64,000 nt of DNA from Mesotaenium endlicherianum. Its lineage: Eukaryota; Streptophyta; Zygnematophyceae; Zygnematales; Mesotaeniaceae. The notes beneath the pieces were generated by a model, which searched no databases, was not told the DNA's origin, and saw only the letters and a program-made list of their open reading frames with translations. The translations under genes and the position numbers were made by a program. Below are positions 39,627 through 51,530 of the stretch, piece after piece; position 1 is the first letter of the stretch, and each line of letters opens with the position of its first letter. Where the stretch lies: positions 84,063 through 148,062 of the forward strand of contig WELA01011341.1 of assembly GCA_009602735.1 (NCBI GenBank), read 5' to 3'.

Positions 39627-40544
39627 TGTAATGAACCGAGCTATTTTAGGCGTATTTGGGACGTTTTCCCAATTACGTAAAGTACGTTATACTATTTATC
39701 ATATTATTTGATAAATGATTGCATCATATTCAATTATTCGGCACACGCGTGTGCCGATTAATTCCTGGTCGATTGGCAAAACGACCGAGATACTATTGCA
39801 AAAAGCGTCGTAACGTAACTCGACCACTTCGCAAAAGTACGACATATTTATTCATAAAGTTACTTTGATTAATTATGAGATGATAACTTAATAAATCTCG
39901 GATTGATTAAGTTGATATGATTGTCATTATTTTGGATAATGCACAGTCATAGATTTTGCATTTACGACCAGTCGTTAATACGAAGAAAATGTCGTAAAAG
40001 TCAAACGACAATAACATACAAAGCGACTTTGCATCCGAGCAAATTCGAACCCGCGACTCGTTCTTTGAAACGTTCACACCTGATCGATTGGCGAATTAGT
40101 TATTTATAACTCCCGGTTCATGACGAAAGCATGTGTACGCAACTCCGCGAACAGTCGCGACTTTTCAAAAGTCGCGCGAACGCGAAAACGCCCGTTTGGC
40201 GTGAAACTGTTTTTCGGAAACCGTCGAAAAGTCTCCAAACCGCCAAACGGTGCCTTTCGAGCATTCGGCCGAAGGGGTCGTACCGCTTCGACCCTTTTGT
40301 TGAACATAAACCAGTGCCCTAGGTGGTGACTCGAAGCACTCCAGTGCCTCACGATTTGCAAGTATAAATACTCGCAAGAGTCATTGTGAGTGCAACTCTC
40401 ACAAGCACACATTCTACGTTAGTTTTCATTTCCGCTATTTCAAGTATTCGTCAATTCGCACAAGTATACAGATTTTCTTTCCACTTCAATTGAATATTCC
40501 TTGAATACCGAGGAAAGATCCTCTTGAAAAGCAGAAACGTTACA
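39627..40544 (+). repeat. C2 5' LTR (918 bp)
   Basis: TGTAATGAACCGAGC to GAAACGTTACA. A TATA box TATAAATA lies at 40363-40370, followed by GTGAGTGCAACTCTCAC, a short inverted repeat near the expected transcription start. A tRNA-like stretch with GGTTCGAATTT (minus strand) lies at about 40030-40100. Confidence 0.9.
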
Positions 40545-40545
40545 T

Positions 40546-40557
40546 TGGTATCGGAGC
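40546..40557 (+). promoter_or_regulatory. C2 primer-binding site
   Basis: TGGTATCGGAGC one base after the 5' LTR, identical to the family A site. Confidence 0.85.
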
Positions 40558-40650
40558 CGATCTCGGTTTCTCCAAGGAAAATGTTTTTTAGTGGTTTGGG
40601 AATATATTTTGGGAAAATATATTTTAGGGGCAGTTCTTTATTTCGACGGT

Positions 40651-40853
40651 CACCCATCCCAGTATTGCCCTGCGCTCCGGTCGCTTATCATAGTTTCTGG
40701 GGCAGATTGTCGAGCGGTCACCCATCCCAGTTCTGCCCTGCGCGACGTTCGCTTATCATAGTTTTTGGGGCAAATTGTCGGCGGAGTCACCCATCCCAGT
40801 CCTGCCGTGTGCGCTACGATCGCTTATCGTAGTTCCTGGGCAGAAACCTCGGC
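40651..40853 (+). repeat. Three 68-bp tandem repeats in the C2 leader
   Basis: CACCCATCCCAG starts each unit at 40651, 40719 and 40788. Each unit contains a TGCCCTGCGC block, CGCTTATCATAGTT and GGGGCAGA or GGGGCAAA, so that TGCCC and GGGCA could pair into one stem-loop per unit. They sit about 100 nt after the primer-binding site, where packaging or dimerisation signals often lie. Confidence 0.75.
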
Positions 40854-42009
40854 TTCCATATGGAACCGACATTAGTGCCAATGCTGCTGCTGCATTCCTC
40901 GCTGGCACCAATGACATCCTCAACGGTCCCCCGGGCCAACTAGGTGCTGGCGGCGTTTTGCCAATTGAACCACTTTTTTTTCACGAGAAATTTTTCGCCG
41001 TTACTAACAACGCCGCTAGTTTCTTTTTCAGACGATTTCGACTTTTGTGGTGAAGGGCACCTATTTCTTCAGCCCCTTGCACATGTTCAAGTCAAAATCT
41101 GCACCCGTTTGGGGCTTTTTGCACCGTTGCACACAAAAGGGGTCCATAGGGGACTTTCTTTCTCATCCCCACCCATCCCACCCACCTTGTATTCTTGGAT
41201 GCTATGCGCGTGTTTTGATATACACAAGGGACTTTTGCCCACGGGTCTTTTCCATGACATTGTCGCACTTATTGTCATTCTACGGGAATTGACTCTCGCG
41301 TACAATGTCTGGATTCAGATCATTGTCGTCCATATTTGGTCACGTTTTGACCAGATTTGACATGTTTCTTTGACATTGGGTTGATTTTGTTGCTCATTTG
41401 GGTTTGTGGATTGTTTCCCTTTCTCTATTGCTTTGGCACGATGCTTTTGCATCTGTTCTATCTCGTCCATTTGTGACTCACCCCTCTCACATGGATTTGA
41501 GCTTGAAAGCGATAAAAACACCGCCATGCTTATTACAACGCTCACTCAAATCATGTCAAGGTTGACATTGCATTTAACTTAATAAGTGCCAATTTCTTCT
41601 GACCTATTGACAACACTACTTCGTGAGCAAGAACTTCTAGGTGGATGTTCGCATACACCAAAGATTCTTGTTCTCTCTGGCATACCCGATATTGATATAT
41701 TCCGTTCGGAATATATTAGTATGCACGTGTTGAGCTTTGACGAATTTACGGAACTCGAGTGTATCCATGCTTGCATGTTCTTGCACTTCCAGCCGCATGA
41801 TCCTAACATTGTACAGTGTTACAAACACTTGTCTCGATTACGGAGAATGCACAAGTGTCTTGCACCAATTTATATTGCTGCATTCACGCGAAAACGCTTG
41901 TACTTTGGCCCGATTACTTGGTTTCAAGTGCGATCGGCAATGCAAAATGGGATTTTGGTAAAGGACCTCCATATTTCCCACATGTCTCTCAAGGCGACGA
42001 CATTGCTAG
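40854..42009. other. C2 region where gag would be expected
   Basis: Only a short gag-like trace (SANAAAAFLAGTND, near 40880) is visible. The rest has no zinc knuckle or capsid motif. The pieces at 41586-41990 (PRIL-like hydrophobic frames) are not recognisable. Gag was probably deleted or replaced. Confidence 0.45.
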
Positions 42010-43731
42010 TGATGCATAAAGCTTCTTTGGGGTTAAGTATGACATTTGACGCGAAAGTTTCAGGCAAGTCATGCTTTACAATCATTGATTCAGGCGCATC
42101 AGTGAGATCATTAGTGCACGTTTTGCAGAAGGGATGAAGTTGATGCCACCACTCAAGGACGAGGAACTTCGCCTTGGCGATGGCTCGTTAGCTTGTATTA
42201 TTGGAAAGATAAAGTTGCAACTCAAAGAGCAACCATACATCGGCCACGAACAATTCTACGTCACTGAATTGCCCGCTGGTATTGATGCAATTTTGGGTAC
42301 GACTTGGCTTACGCAGACAAGTGCATTGCTTGACTTCCGTCAAAAGACATGCATTGTTTGCAAAGGGACAAGGAAGATTACTCTCCAGTCTCTTAAGCCC
42401 AATATGGCCATAGAAAGTCCTTCGAAGACTCTTCTATTGTCCATCAAGCAAGCTAGACGTTTGGCAAAACGAGGTCAAAATGTTTTCTTTGGATATCTGC
42501 GACCTTATTCCACAGTCACTTCCCCTAAGCTCTTTACGGAAGAGCCTGTGTTAGACGTGCTTGGTCATGAAGAGACACTCACAGCTGAACTTTCTCCTAT
42601 TTTGCAAAAGTACAAAACAGTGTTTCCAAGTAAAATACCAGCCGAGCTTTCGCCTGATAGGGTTATTGGACATACGATTCCTCTCATTCCCAATTCTTAA
42701 CCGACTTGGAGACCGAGAACGAAATGAAGAACCAAATTAGCGATTTGCTTGAGAAAGGATGGATTGAGCCGAGCTCTTCTCCATTTGGGGCCCCCATCCT
42801 ATTTGTTCAAAAGAAAGATGGGACGCTCAGGATGTGCATTGATTTTTGTGCTTTGAACAACATAATGGTCAAGAACCGCTATTCGTTACCTCGCATTGAT
42901 GACTTGTTTGATTCGCTGAAGGGGGCATGCGTGTTCTCCTTGCTTGATTTAGCCCAAGACTATCATCAGATACAAATCACACCAGAGGATGTACCCAAGA
43001 CAGCGTTTTGGACGCCTATTGGGCATTTCCAATACAAAGAACTAAGTTCTGGACTTACCAATGCACCCACGACATTCCAAAGCACGATGAAAGATTTGTT
43101 TAGACCTCACTTGGGGAAATTTGTCCAGGTTTACCTCGACGATATCCTTGTCTATTCAACAAACAGGGACGAGCATTACAAGCACCTTGAATTGGTGTTG
43201 CAAACCCTTCGTGAGCAACAGCTGTACGCTAAGCTCAAGAAATGTTCCTTCCTAAAGGATGAACTGTTGTACCTCGGACATATAGTGGGTTGGAAAGGGG
43301 TGCGCCCTGACCCAGCCAAGATTGCGTGCGTCGTTGACTGACCTGTCCCAAAAGATGTACATACTGTACGTTCATTCCTTGGGTTTGCTAACTACTTTTG
43401 TAAGTTTATGCAAGGTTATTCAATGATGGCCGCGCCACTCACTGCTTTGACAAGGAAAGATAAGCCGTTCATTTGGGATGCGAATACGCAACATGCGTTC
43501 GAGCGCATTAAGTATGCACTCACTAATGCGCCACTTCTTTCATTAGCCGATCTTGGCTTGCCTTACGGGGTAGTCGCCAATGCGTCTGGTGTGGGAATAG
43601 GGGCTGTTCTACTGCAGGCAGGCAAGCCTATCAATTTTGAGAGTCGAAAGCTGACACTTGCCGAACGAAATTACTCCACGACAGAGCAGGAGCTCTGGGC
43701 AGTCATATACGCTTTAAAGACTTGGCAATAA
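42010..43731 (+). pseudogene. pol: C2 protease, RT and RNase H
   Basis: Protease with canonical IIDSGASVRSL (near 42085), then IDAILGTTWL. RT from 42706: [50 protein letters not shown] and the catalytic YLDD box ([12 protein letters not shown]). Stops: TAA at 42698 between protease and RT, and TGA at 43339 in place of a Trp codon. RNase H includes YGVVANASGVGIGAVLLQAG (Asn for the catalytic Asp), and the frame ends at TAA 43729. Confidence 0.85.
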
Positions 43732-45786
43732 TATTTGGAAGGCTGCAAGGGGTTGACAGTGGTTACGGATCACTGCCCAAATACCTTCTTTCAAATACAG
43801 CCAACGCTATTGATGCGCTAGGCGCGATGGTCTGAATTCTTGCAACGATTCAACTTTAACTGGGCGTATCGCCCTGGTCGCAATAATGCTGCGGACCCTC
43901 TAAGTCGAATTCCCCTTCAACACTTGATGTTGGGGACTGTTGCTAGTTTGCAAGGACCAAACGGTCAGGTTTCAAGGGCGGCCACCCTTGATTCCGCTGT
44001 ACTCCCCCAGACGACTGGCGTTGCACGGCCTGGTGACGCGGGCCAACCCGATTTGGGTAGCATGCAAACCTGTGAAGTACTTCACCTGCATCAACTATTT
44101 CATGAGGGCTATCTTGAAGTTCCAATTTTCCTAGATCTCCAGGGTACTGACTTGAGCGGTGTAGCCGTGACGATGAACAATATGGATAAAAGGAAAGAAC
44201 ACTCAAGCTATTTGTTTGAGGACAGTTTTTGGTGGCACAATGGGCGCATTGTTGTCCCAGAAGGCCAAGTAAGACATGTGCTACTACGAGAAGCGCATGA
44301 CTCTCCTTACTCTGGTCAGTATGGAATTACCAAAACCACACACGCTTTGCGCCGAGGGTACATTTGGCCGTCCCTCAAAGTTGATGTTGCCGAGTACATC
44401 GTCAACTGCGCAACATGTCAGAGGAATAAGCCGAGCAATACGTTGCCAGCTAGGAAGTTGCAACCATTGGAACTTGCAGGTGCTCCTTGGGAAAGCATAA
44501 GCCTCGACTTTGTCGTTGAATTGCCTACCACCGATAGAGGACACAATGGCGTGCTAACGATTGTGGATCGTTTCACCAAGATGGTACACTTTGTGGCCAC
44601 TAAACCATCACTTGATGCAGTCGAGGCCGCGCGTCTCTTCGTGGATCGAGTGTTCAAGTTACATGGAATGCCTAAAGAGATCATAAGCGATCGTGATAGT
44701 CGATTTACGAGCCACTTCTGGCAAGAAGTTTGCTCGCATTTTGGCACAAACCTTAAGATGTCAACTAGCTTCCATCCTCAGACCAATGGTCAGACAAAAC
44801 GACTGAACCGTGTTCTGCAACAGTTTCTTAGGCATTATGTGAATCCTCGCCAAGACAACTGGGACACCCTCCTTTCAGTTGCAGAGTTCGCAGTTAATAA
44901 TGCTTATCAGGAAAGTGTTAAGGAAACTTCATTTTTCCTTAAGTATGGAAGACATCCGCACACTACCCTGACACGCGCGGTTTTCGGCCAAATGGGGATG
45001 TCAACCATGAGAGTACCAAGTGCACGCCTATTTGTCCATTCTCTTCAAGAGGTGCACAAAATCGCAAAGTTGGCCTTGGCCGCTGCTCGATACCAACAGA
45101 AAACGTTTGCTGACACGCACAGGAGTGAGTTAACTTTTCAAGTTAGCAATAGAGTACTTTTGCATACTAAGAACCTACAACTCAAGCACCCAGGAAAGCG
45201 CAAGCTTCTGCCTTGTTGGGTAGGCCCTTTTATCGTTATTGCAAAGGTTGGACCTGTTGCATACCAACTGGATTTGCCTAAATCCATGGGGCGAACGCAT
45301 CCTGTGTTCCATGTCAATTTACTAAAACTGTTTAGGTCTGATGGCCGCTATCAGCCACAAGCACCAGAATTGGAACTCGACGATGATGATAAGGTCTGGA
45401 ATGTAGAGGAAGTCTTAGGACATCGCTATACCCGTCATAAGCCTCCCAGAGTGGAGCTTTTGATTAAATGGCTAGATTACGATTCTAGTTGGGATTCGTA
45501 TGAACCTCAGGATGAGATCCTCCTTAATTGTAAGGACTTGGTTCAAAGATATTGGTCACGATGGGCTCAAGCTCAAGAGCTCTGCGCCGAGGCAGGTGTG
45601 CTACCAAGCGCTCTTTGTAAACCATGGAACACACGCAAAAGAGACGCGGCCAAACAATCGCTCTTTTCCGTCACTGTGATGATGCATAGTCCAATCGCTC
45701 ACCAGTGTTTTCCGCTAGTCAAGGCTAGTATTGACACATTCAGACTTAAAAGACGTACGCTTAACGAGGACGTTAAGTTCTTTTAA
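43732..45786 (+). CDS. pol: C2 integrase and chromodomain
   Basis: Open from 43840 for 648 codons. The end of RNase H (FNWAYRPGRNNAADPLSRIP) is followed by the integrase zinc region (HDSPYSGQYGITKTTHALRR, CATCQRNKPSN). In the DDE core, Asp in SLDFVVELP and Asp in ISDRDSRF are present, but the third residue is Lys (QTNGQTKRLNR) where other copies have Glu. A GPF segment and a chromodomain-like end (WNVEEVLGHRYTRH, LLIKWLDYDSSWDSYEPQDE) follow. The E-to-K change should abolish integration. Confidence 0.85.
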
Positions 45787-45797
45787 GGGGGGAGGAG
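45785..45797 (+). promoter_or_regulatory. C2 polypurine tract
   Basis: AAGGGGGGAGGAG lies between the pol stop and the 3' LTR start TGTAACG. Confidence 0.85.
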
Positions 45798-46717
45798 TGT
45801 AACGATCCGAGCTATTTTAGGCGTATTTGGGACGTTTTTCCAATTACCTAAAGTACGTTATGCTATTGATCATAATATTTGATACTTGATTGCATCATAT
45901 TCAATTATTTGCCACACGTTTGTCCCAATTAATTCCTGGTCGATTGGCGAAACGACCGAGATACTATTGCAAAAAGCGTCGTAACGTAACTCGACCACTT
46001 CGCAAAAGTACGACATATTTATTCATAAAGTTACTTTGATTAATTAAGAGACGATAACTTAATAAATCTTGGATTGATTAAGTTGATATGATTGTCATTA
46101 TTTCGGATAATGGACAGTCATAAATTTTGCATTTACAACCAGTCGTTAATACGAAGAAACAGTCGTAAAAGTCAAACGACACATAATATGCAAAGCGACT
46201 TTGCATCCGAGCGGATTCGAACCCGCAACTTGTCGTTTGAAACGTTCACACTTGACCGATTGGCGAAGTAATTATTTATAACTCCCGATTCATGACGAAA
46301 GCATCTGTACGCAACTCCGCGAACAGTCGCGACTTTTCAAAATTTGCGCGAACGCGGAAACGCCCGTTTGGCGTGAAACGGTTTTTCGGAAATCGTCGAA
46401 AAGTCTCCAAACCGCCAAACGGTGCGTTTCGAGCATTCGGCCGAATGGGTCGTACCCCTTCGACCGATTTTGTTGAACATGAACCACTGCCCTAGGTGGT
46501 GACTCGAAGCACTCCAGTGCCACACAATGTGCAAGTATAAATACTCGCAAGAGTCATTGTGAGTGCAACTCTCACAAACACACACTCTACGTTAGTTTTT
46601 ATTTCCGCTATTTCAAGAATTCGTCAATTCGCACAAGTATACAGATTTTCTTTCCACTTCAATCAAATATTTCTTGAATACCGAGGAAAGATCCTCTTGA
46701 AAAGCAGAATCGTTACG
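45798..46717 (+). repeat. C2 3' LTR (920 bp)
   Basis: TGTAACGATCCGAGC to ATCGTTACG. TATA box at 46536-46543. A tRNA-like block with the perfect B-box GGTTCGAATCC (minus strand) lies at 46205-46225. Confidence 0.9.
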
Positions 46718-46753
46718 TCTTTTCCTCTTGAGTTTAGACGTCTGGGTGACCAT
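46718..46753 (-). pseudogene. A3 ORF3, first codons
   Basis: ATG at 46753, followed by TQTSKLKRKRR, directly after GAGCAG|G. It aligns with the start of A2 ORF3 (SELERKRRAEEA). The frame is cut by C2 after 12 codons and resumes at 39626. Confidence 0.8.
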
Positions 46754-46999
46754 CCTGCTCAAAACATAACACAGTTAAGTGAGTATTTTGATGATATCTA
46801 GCAACAACCCCAAGTACTTTGATAGACAAGAACATAGTAGTGGAAGTGGAAGGGTGTGTCATGCTTGGTGTGAGTAAGCGAAGGAGTAGCAGTGTACTGG
46901 AAAAAAGAAATGAGTGTGAGCGCAGTTTGAGTGTGGAGATGGGTTATATAAAGGAGATGGGCTGATTCCCGAGATGTTATCACACTCCCTCCAACTTAA
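46754..46999 (-). promoter_or_regulatory. A3 pol-ORF3 spacer: polypurine motif, TATA, splice acceptor
   Basis: On the minus strand: TTAAGTTGGAGGGAG (46999-46985), then TGTGATAACATCTCGGGAATC, then TTTATATAACCC (TATATAA at 46944-46952 on the plus strand), a pyrimidine-rich stretch, and TTTTGAGCAG|GATG. The polypurine motif followed by TGTGATAAC looks like the border of an LTR, and the TATA element could drive ORF3. Confidence 0.55.
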
Positions 47000-47159
47000 C
47001 TTGAAGGTGGGCTGCCTGTCACAACTGTCACTTAGTGTCCCTTTCCGTCACTAACTGTCACTTTCCTTGTCACTAACCGTCACTTTCCCTCGGTGTCCCC
47101 TCCAACTTAAATGGAGACAGGACCTCTTGTCACCTTCCCATGTCAGCTGACATGACAGT

Positions 47160-49421
47160 GAAGGAGGTCTCCCAGCTTCCCAAAGGTAGAAACGTTTCAA
47201 CGCCCCTTTGGCATTGGTCAAATGGTCCTTAAACTCCCAGGTGTCCCCAGATGCATCGTGACCCTTTCAACGGACCAGATATTTCATGACATATTTAGAT
47301 GATTGACGAACAGAGCGAGATTCCAAAATTTCATCCACCTCATACTCCTCAGGGTCACTATCCCTGACGGGGGGGACCAATTTTGGTTGGACAAGTAACC
47401 GACCTGTAAACATTGTCACCCCAGGAAAGAGACATTAAAAATCGGGTGATCCCTATATTCAGCTGACACGTTCAATTTGTAAGCATTCTGACCGACTCGG
47501 CGCACCACGGAATATGGACCGACCCAAACGAGACCAAGCTTTTTCTTGACCACAGGCAAGTACGGGTGTTGAGAATGCAGTTTGACCAGATCGCCCTTAA
47601 AAAACGTCAGCCTCTCGACGATGTTGATTAACATATATTTTTGTTGGGTGGCCTCGCCGATTACAAATTATGCTGGACTTTTGACAATGTTTAAGCAAAC
47701 TCCGGAGTTAATTGCAACGACACCGGGTTGTCAATTCCCCTAAGATGAGTCAAAGACTCCGCTATCACATCTAGAGGAGACTTAGGGACCCTACCCAAAC
47801 TAAATTCAAAAGGAGTCTTTCCCGTTGACGCATGTACCGTTCTGTTGACCGCAAACTGAATTTGAGGAAACAGATCATCCCAATTATCTTGTTTTTAATT
47901 AATATAAACTCTCAGCACTTCTTGCAGAACTCGGTTAGTTCAGTCTGCCCATCAGTTGAGGGTGGTTTGCTGTGCTTAGCAGTTGTTTGACTCCCATTAG
48001 TCCCATTAAAGCTCTTCAGAACTTTGAGTCTTTGTCAAAGATAATATTGGAGGGTAGCCCGTGTTAGCATACTACATGGTGGTAGAACTGTCTTGCAGTT
48101 TTGAGTGCAGTTACCTTGACAGTGGTAGGGATGAAAATGACCATTTTTGTCAATTTATCCACTACCACCAGTATAGAATCATGACCAATGGCAGTTCTTG
48201 GTTGTGTTACCACCCAGTCCATGGATGTTGTTTCCCATCTTCCTGCTGGGATAGGTAGTGGTTGTAAAAGCCCTCCGGTTGGTGTGTGTTTAGACTTATT
48301 TTCTTGACACTGATCACAGGACTTAATATATATTAAGACCTCCCAAGGTAACCCTTCCCAGTGGTAATGTTTGGCCGGTTTGCCAATTTGGCCTGCCCCA
48401 AATGTCCACCCAGTAAACTGTCATGTGCTTGACTCAGTAAAAGTGACCTTATTTCCAAGTTATTAGGAATGACCAGCTTTAGCCTACCTGAAGTGGTTTC
48501 AGTTACCCAGATTGCTCGCTTACGCTTATACCCGAGTACGACAAAGTTGTTCAAGGAAGGATTTTTTCACCTTTAGTGAAGTGAGTGCACAAAGGACTTC
48601 TACAGTATGCTGACTAAAGTTCCTTTCTTGCAAGTCAGATCTTTTAGAGAGTGCATCAACAGGATTTAAATTCCCTGGTTTGTAGTCAATCTGGACTTGG
48701 AAGTGCTCCAGCATCTAACTCCAACGATTCTCCCTCCTTGACAGCTTGGACTTTTTCTGAAAGTGAGTCAGAGCTAGATGATCCGTAATCACCTTAAAAG
48801 CTTTACCATGTAAGTACACTCCACAGTTTGAGAACATGAATAATAGCCAACAGCTCTTTATTATGCACATAAATATTAATCTCAGTTGGATTGAACTTCA
48901 TAGACTCATAAAGCACAAGGTGTTACTCATGCTTTACCTTACCATCCCTTGTGGTTTTGTCAGCAGGCTGCAACAAAATAGCACCCATGGCAAAGTCAGT
49001 AACCACCTGCACAAGTTTGCGGGGGTCATATACAGCGAGAACTGGGGCAGAACAGAGAGCATTCTTAAGGGTCTGGAAGGGAGCTTGCTGCTCTTCTCCC
49101 CACATATACCCTATGTCCCTTTCAGTAAGGTCAGTCAGTTTAATAGCCTTAGTGGAATAATTTTTAACAAATCTTCTATAGTAGTTAGCCAACCCAAGGA
49201 AAGATCTAACTTCTGAGACAGACTGAGATACTGGCCAATCCTTTATGGTCTGGATTATCCTAGAATCCACACTGCTGCCTTCCTTACTGACTACGTGTCC
49301 TAAGAATTTAATACTCTCCTTGAAGAAATCACACTTGCTCATTTTAGCATATAACTAATTCTTCCTTAGAGTGTCCATCACTGTCTTCAAGTGCTTAACA
49401 TGCTCAGCTTCATTGGAGAAA
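47160..49421 (-). pseudogene. pol: A3 pol, RT end to chromodomain
   Basis: Continues from 50135 after solo LTR A5. RT end ([36 protein letters not shown]), RNase H (VLAVYDPRKLVQVVTDFAMG), tether (DYKPGNLNPVDALSKR), integrase pieces (LLLSQAHDSLLGGHLGQAK) and a GPY segment (KLGLVWVGPYSVVRRVGQNA). Chromodomain similarity is near 47340-47160. Many stops and frameshifts split it. Confidence 0.8.
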
Positions 49422-50134
49422 TGAAATGAAACGGTTTACGAATAGATGATTAATAGTTAATGAAGAACATTATATCAGCGAGTAATCTTATGGTATTTTT
49501 TGTTGATTGATTAAACCGCAAGGGACATCATACTAGCGGCGTATAGTACTCGCAACTCAAATGCAAGTCAACGAGCATCTGTCATGCAATCGGTAACCTC
49601 ATACATAAGCAAGGTTAGAAGACAGTTGACATCAATGGCTTCTCGCCTTGGATTTGGAGTTCTCTCAAGAAGCTGTATGAGAGAATTGGCCTTGTTTCCG
49701 AATGCCGAACTCGTGAGCAATACCTAGCATATGTACATGGAATGAGTTTACTGTTCAACGGCAAGGGCGATGGCACCGCCTACCCGAGAGTTAACCACGT
49801 TGGTAGGACCTCGGTTAACCAAACCCACCGCCATCTCTCATCATCCAGAATCGCCATCGATCCTAAGGATGTCACGCCATTCATTTAGCATATCACACTT
49901 AGATGCATATGGAGGCAGTGCGCTGCTACCGAGTACGGAAGTCAGCTGGCTGTCAAAGAATGTGTCAGCAAGCTGACCTAAATTGACTTCAGCCTGCTGC
50001 TCTCGGCTGAGTCATTCAATTGATAATTATATAAAGTCCAACAGACTAAATAGTAACTGAAGTTTAGCAGGCTGAACTTATTGAACTATTAAATTTAAAT
50101 AAATAGTATATCTACCAACATACTGATTCACTAT
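49422..50134 (-). repeat. Solo LTR A5 inside A3 pol
   Basis: A 713-bp family A LTR reversed within the RT frame, flanked by the five-base duplication AGAAA (49417-49421 and 50135-50139). There is no internal sequence, so it results from LTR-LTR recombination after insertion. Its outer end reads ATAGTGAATC instead of TGTAATGAATC. Confidence 0.88.
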
Positions 50135-51530
50135 AGAAAATCAGTATATCATCCAAAAAGACTTGTACAAACTTATCCAGATAAGGTCTGGAAATGTCAT
50201 ATATAGAACCCATAAAGGTAGCAGGCATTAGTCAAACCAAAAGGCATCACATTGAACTCATGGTGTCTATAACGTGTGCGGAAAGCAGTCTTGTGTTGAT
50301 GTTCCTCAGCAATTCTGATTTGGTGATATCCACTCTTGAAATCAATTTTATTGAACACTTTAGCACCAGACAGTGTACCAAATTAATCCTTGATTCTGGG
50401 TAAAGCATACTTGTTCTTTATTGTGATTCTGATCAGACATCTGTAATCCACACGCATCCGCATACTACCATCTTTCTTCTAAACAAATAAGATGGGTGCG
50501 CCATAAGCTGATTTGCTGGGGGAAATATATCCATTCTCCTCCAGCTCTACAATCTGTGTTTTCAACTCTTCACTCTCCACATAAGACAAGCCATTAGTGC
50601 GTTGCCAAGGTAACTGACTCCCAGGTAGCAGATCAGTCTTATGATCTACCTCTCTCTTAGGAGGCAATCCTCGGGACATGTTAAAAACTTCAGCATACTG
50701 AGCAACATTTTTTGGAGCAGTAGGGTGCTCCGGAGGGCTCACCTTTTTCTCAACCACTTCTTCAGGTTGAGGAGGTACCTCTTTCAGCAGTAGACGTAAC
50801 ATTCTGTCTTCCTTCTGGTTCCAGCTTTTGATGAACTCCATTGCATTCAGCAGTTTGCATCCTCTTGGAAGCCTCTTCTTCTCCTTCGTTTGCCATCCAT
50901 ACAGGACAAGAGGAAGAGCAATGGTGGGTGCCAAGTTAGTTTGCCCATTATTGGCTCCTCTCACTTTAACTGTACCTCTGCTCCAACACACTTCAGCTTC
51001 ATGTCTATTCAGCCAGGACCTTCCTAGCAATGGATCATAAAAGCCAATGTTGAGTACCTCAAATGTAGCGTTTAATTAGAATTGCAATGCCAAAACCTAA
51101 CTGGATCTCAATGGGCTTGGTTATAACTTCTCCCGAGATGGTTGAGACATGGAAAAGATGTATATTCCCTTGGGTGACAGTAGGCAGCCTTAGCCGCTTA
51201 ACTAAGTCCTTATGGATAAAAGTATGTGACGCCCCTCCGTCCACAAATGCCCTCTCCTTCCTACCTGCAATCATGCAATGCAGTATGATAGGGGGGACTG
51301 ATTTTTCCTGAGTTTCGCATTGTTCTCCAGACTTAGCAAAGAAATGTTGGACATCAGGTGGAACACGACCATCCAGAGTGTGCACTCTCTAGATGTCTAT
51401 ATTGCTGATGGTCTCCTTTATTTGGTTGTCAGGCATGCATAGTGAATCCAGCAGGACCCATAATATCTGCTACGAGGGCAGCTAGCGACGACTCACTATC
51501 TCTAGCATCCTCACAGTCAGTAGATTGGAT
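50135..51530 (-). pseudogene. pol: A3 pol, protease and RT start
   Basis: Protease with [18 protein letters not shown] (same DGG as A1 and A2), [18 protein letters not shown], then RT start ([40 protein letters not shown]). Multiple frame breaks are present. The frameshift heptamer upstream is mutated to TTTGGAA, while the stem-loop GTCAGTA/TACTGAC is intact. Confidence 0.82.

Larger units (their letters stand above)
39627..46717 (+). mobile_element. Element C2: Ty3/Gypsy chromovirus inserted in A3 ORF3
   Basis: About 7.1 kb with two 918-920 bp LTRs, primer-binding site, polypurine tract and pol, and flanked by the five-base duplication TCTTT (39622-39626 and 46718-46722). The terminal A of the 3' LTR appears changed to G. 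The LTR ends form a perfect inverted repeat, TGTAACG/CGTTACA. A recognisable gag is absent. Pol has stops and a frameshift. Confidence 0.88.

Noticed and set aside
40651-40853. A CRISPR array
   Set aside because: Three adjacent 68-bp units without spacers, in a retrotransposon leader of a eukaryote.
46190-46275. A functional tRNA gene
   Set aside because: The T-stem lacks one base for correct pairing, and no proper acceptor or anticodon stem can be drawn. Only the B-box is good.
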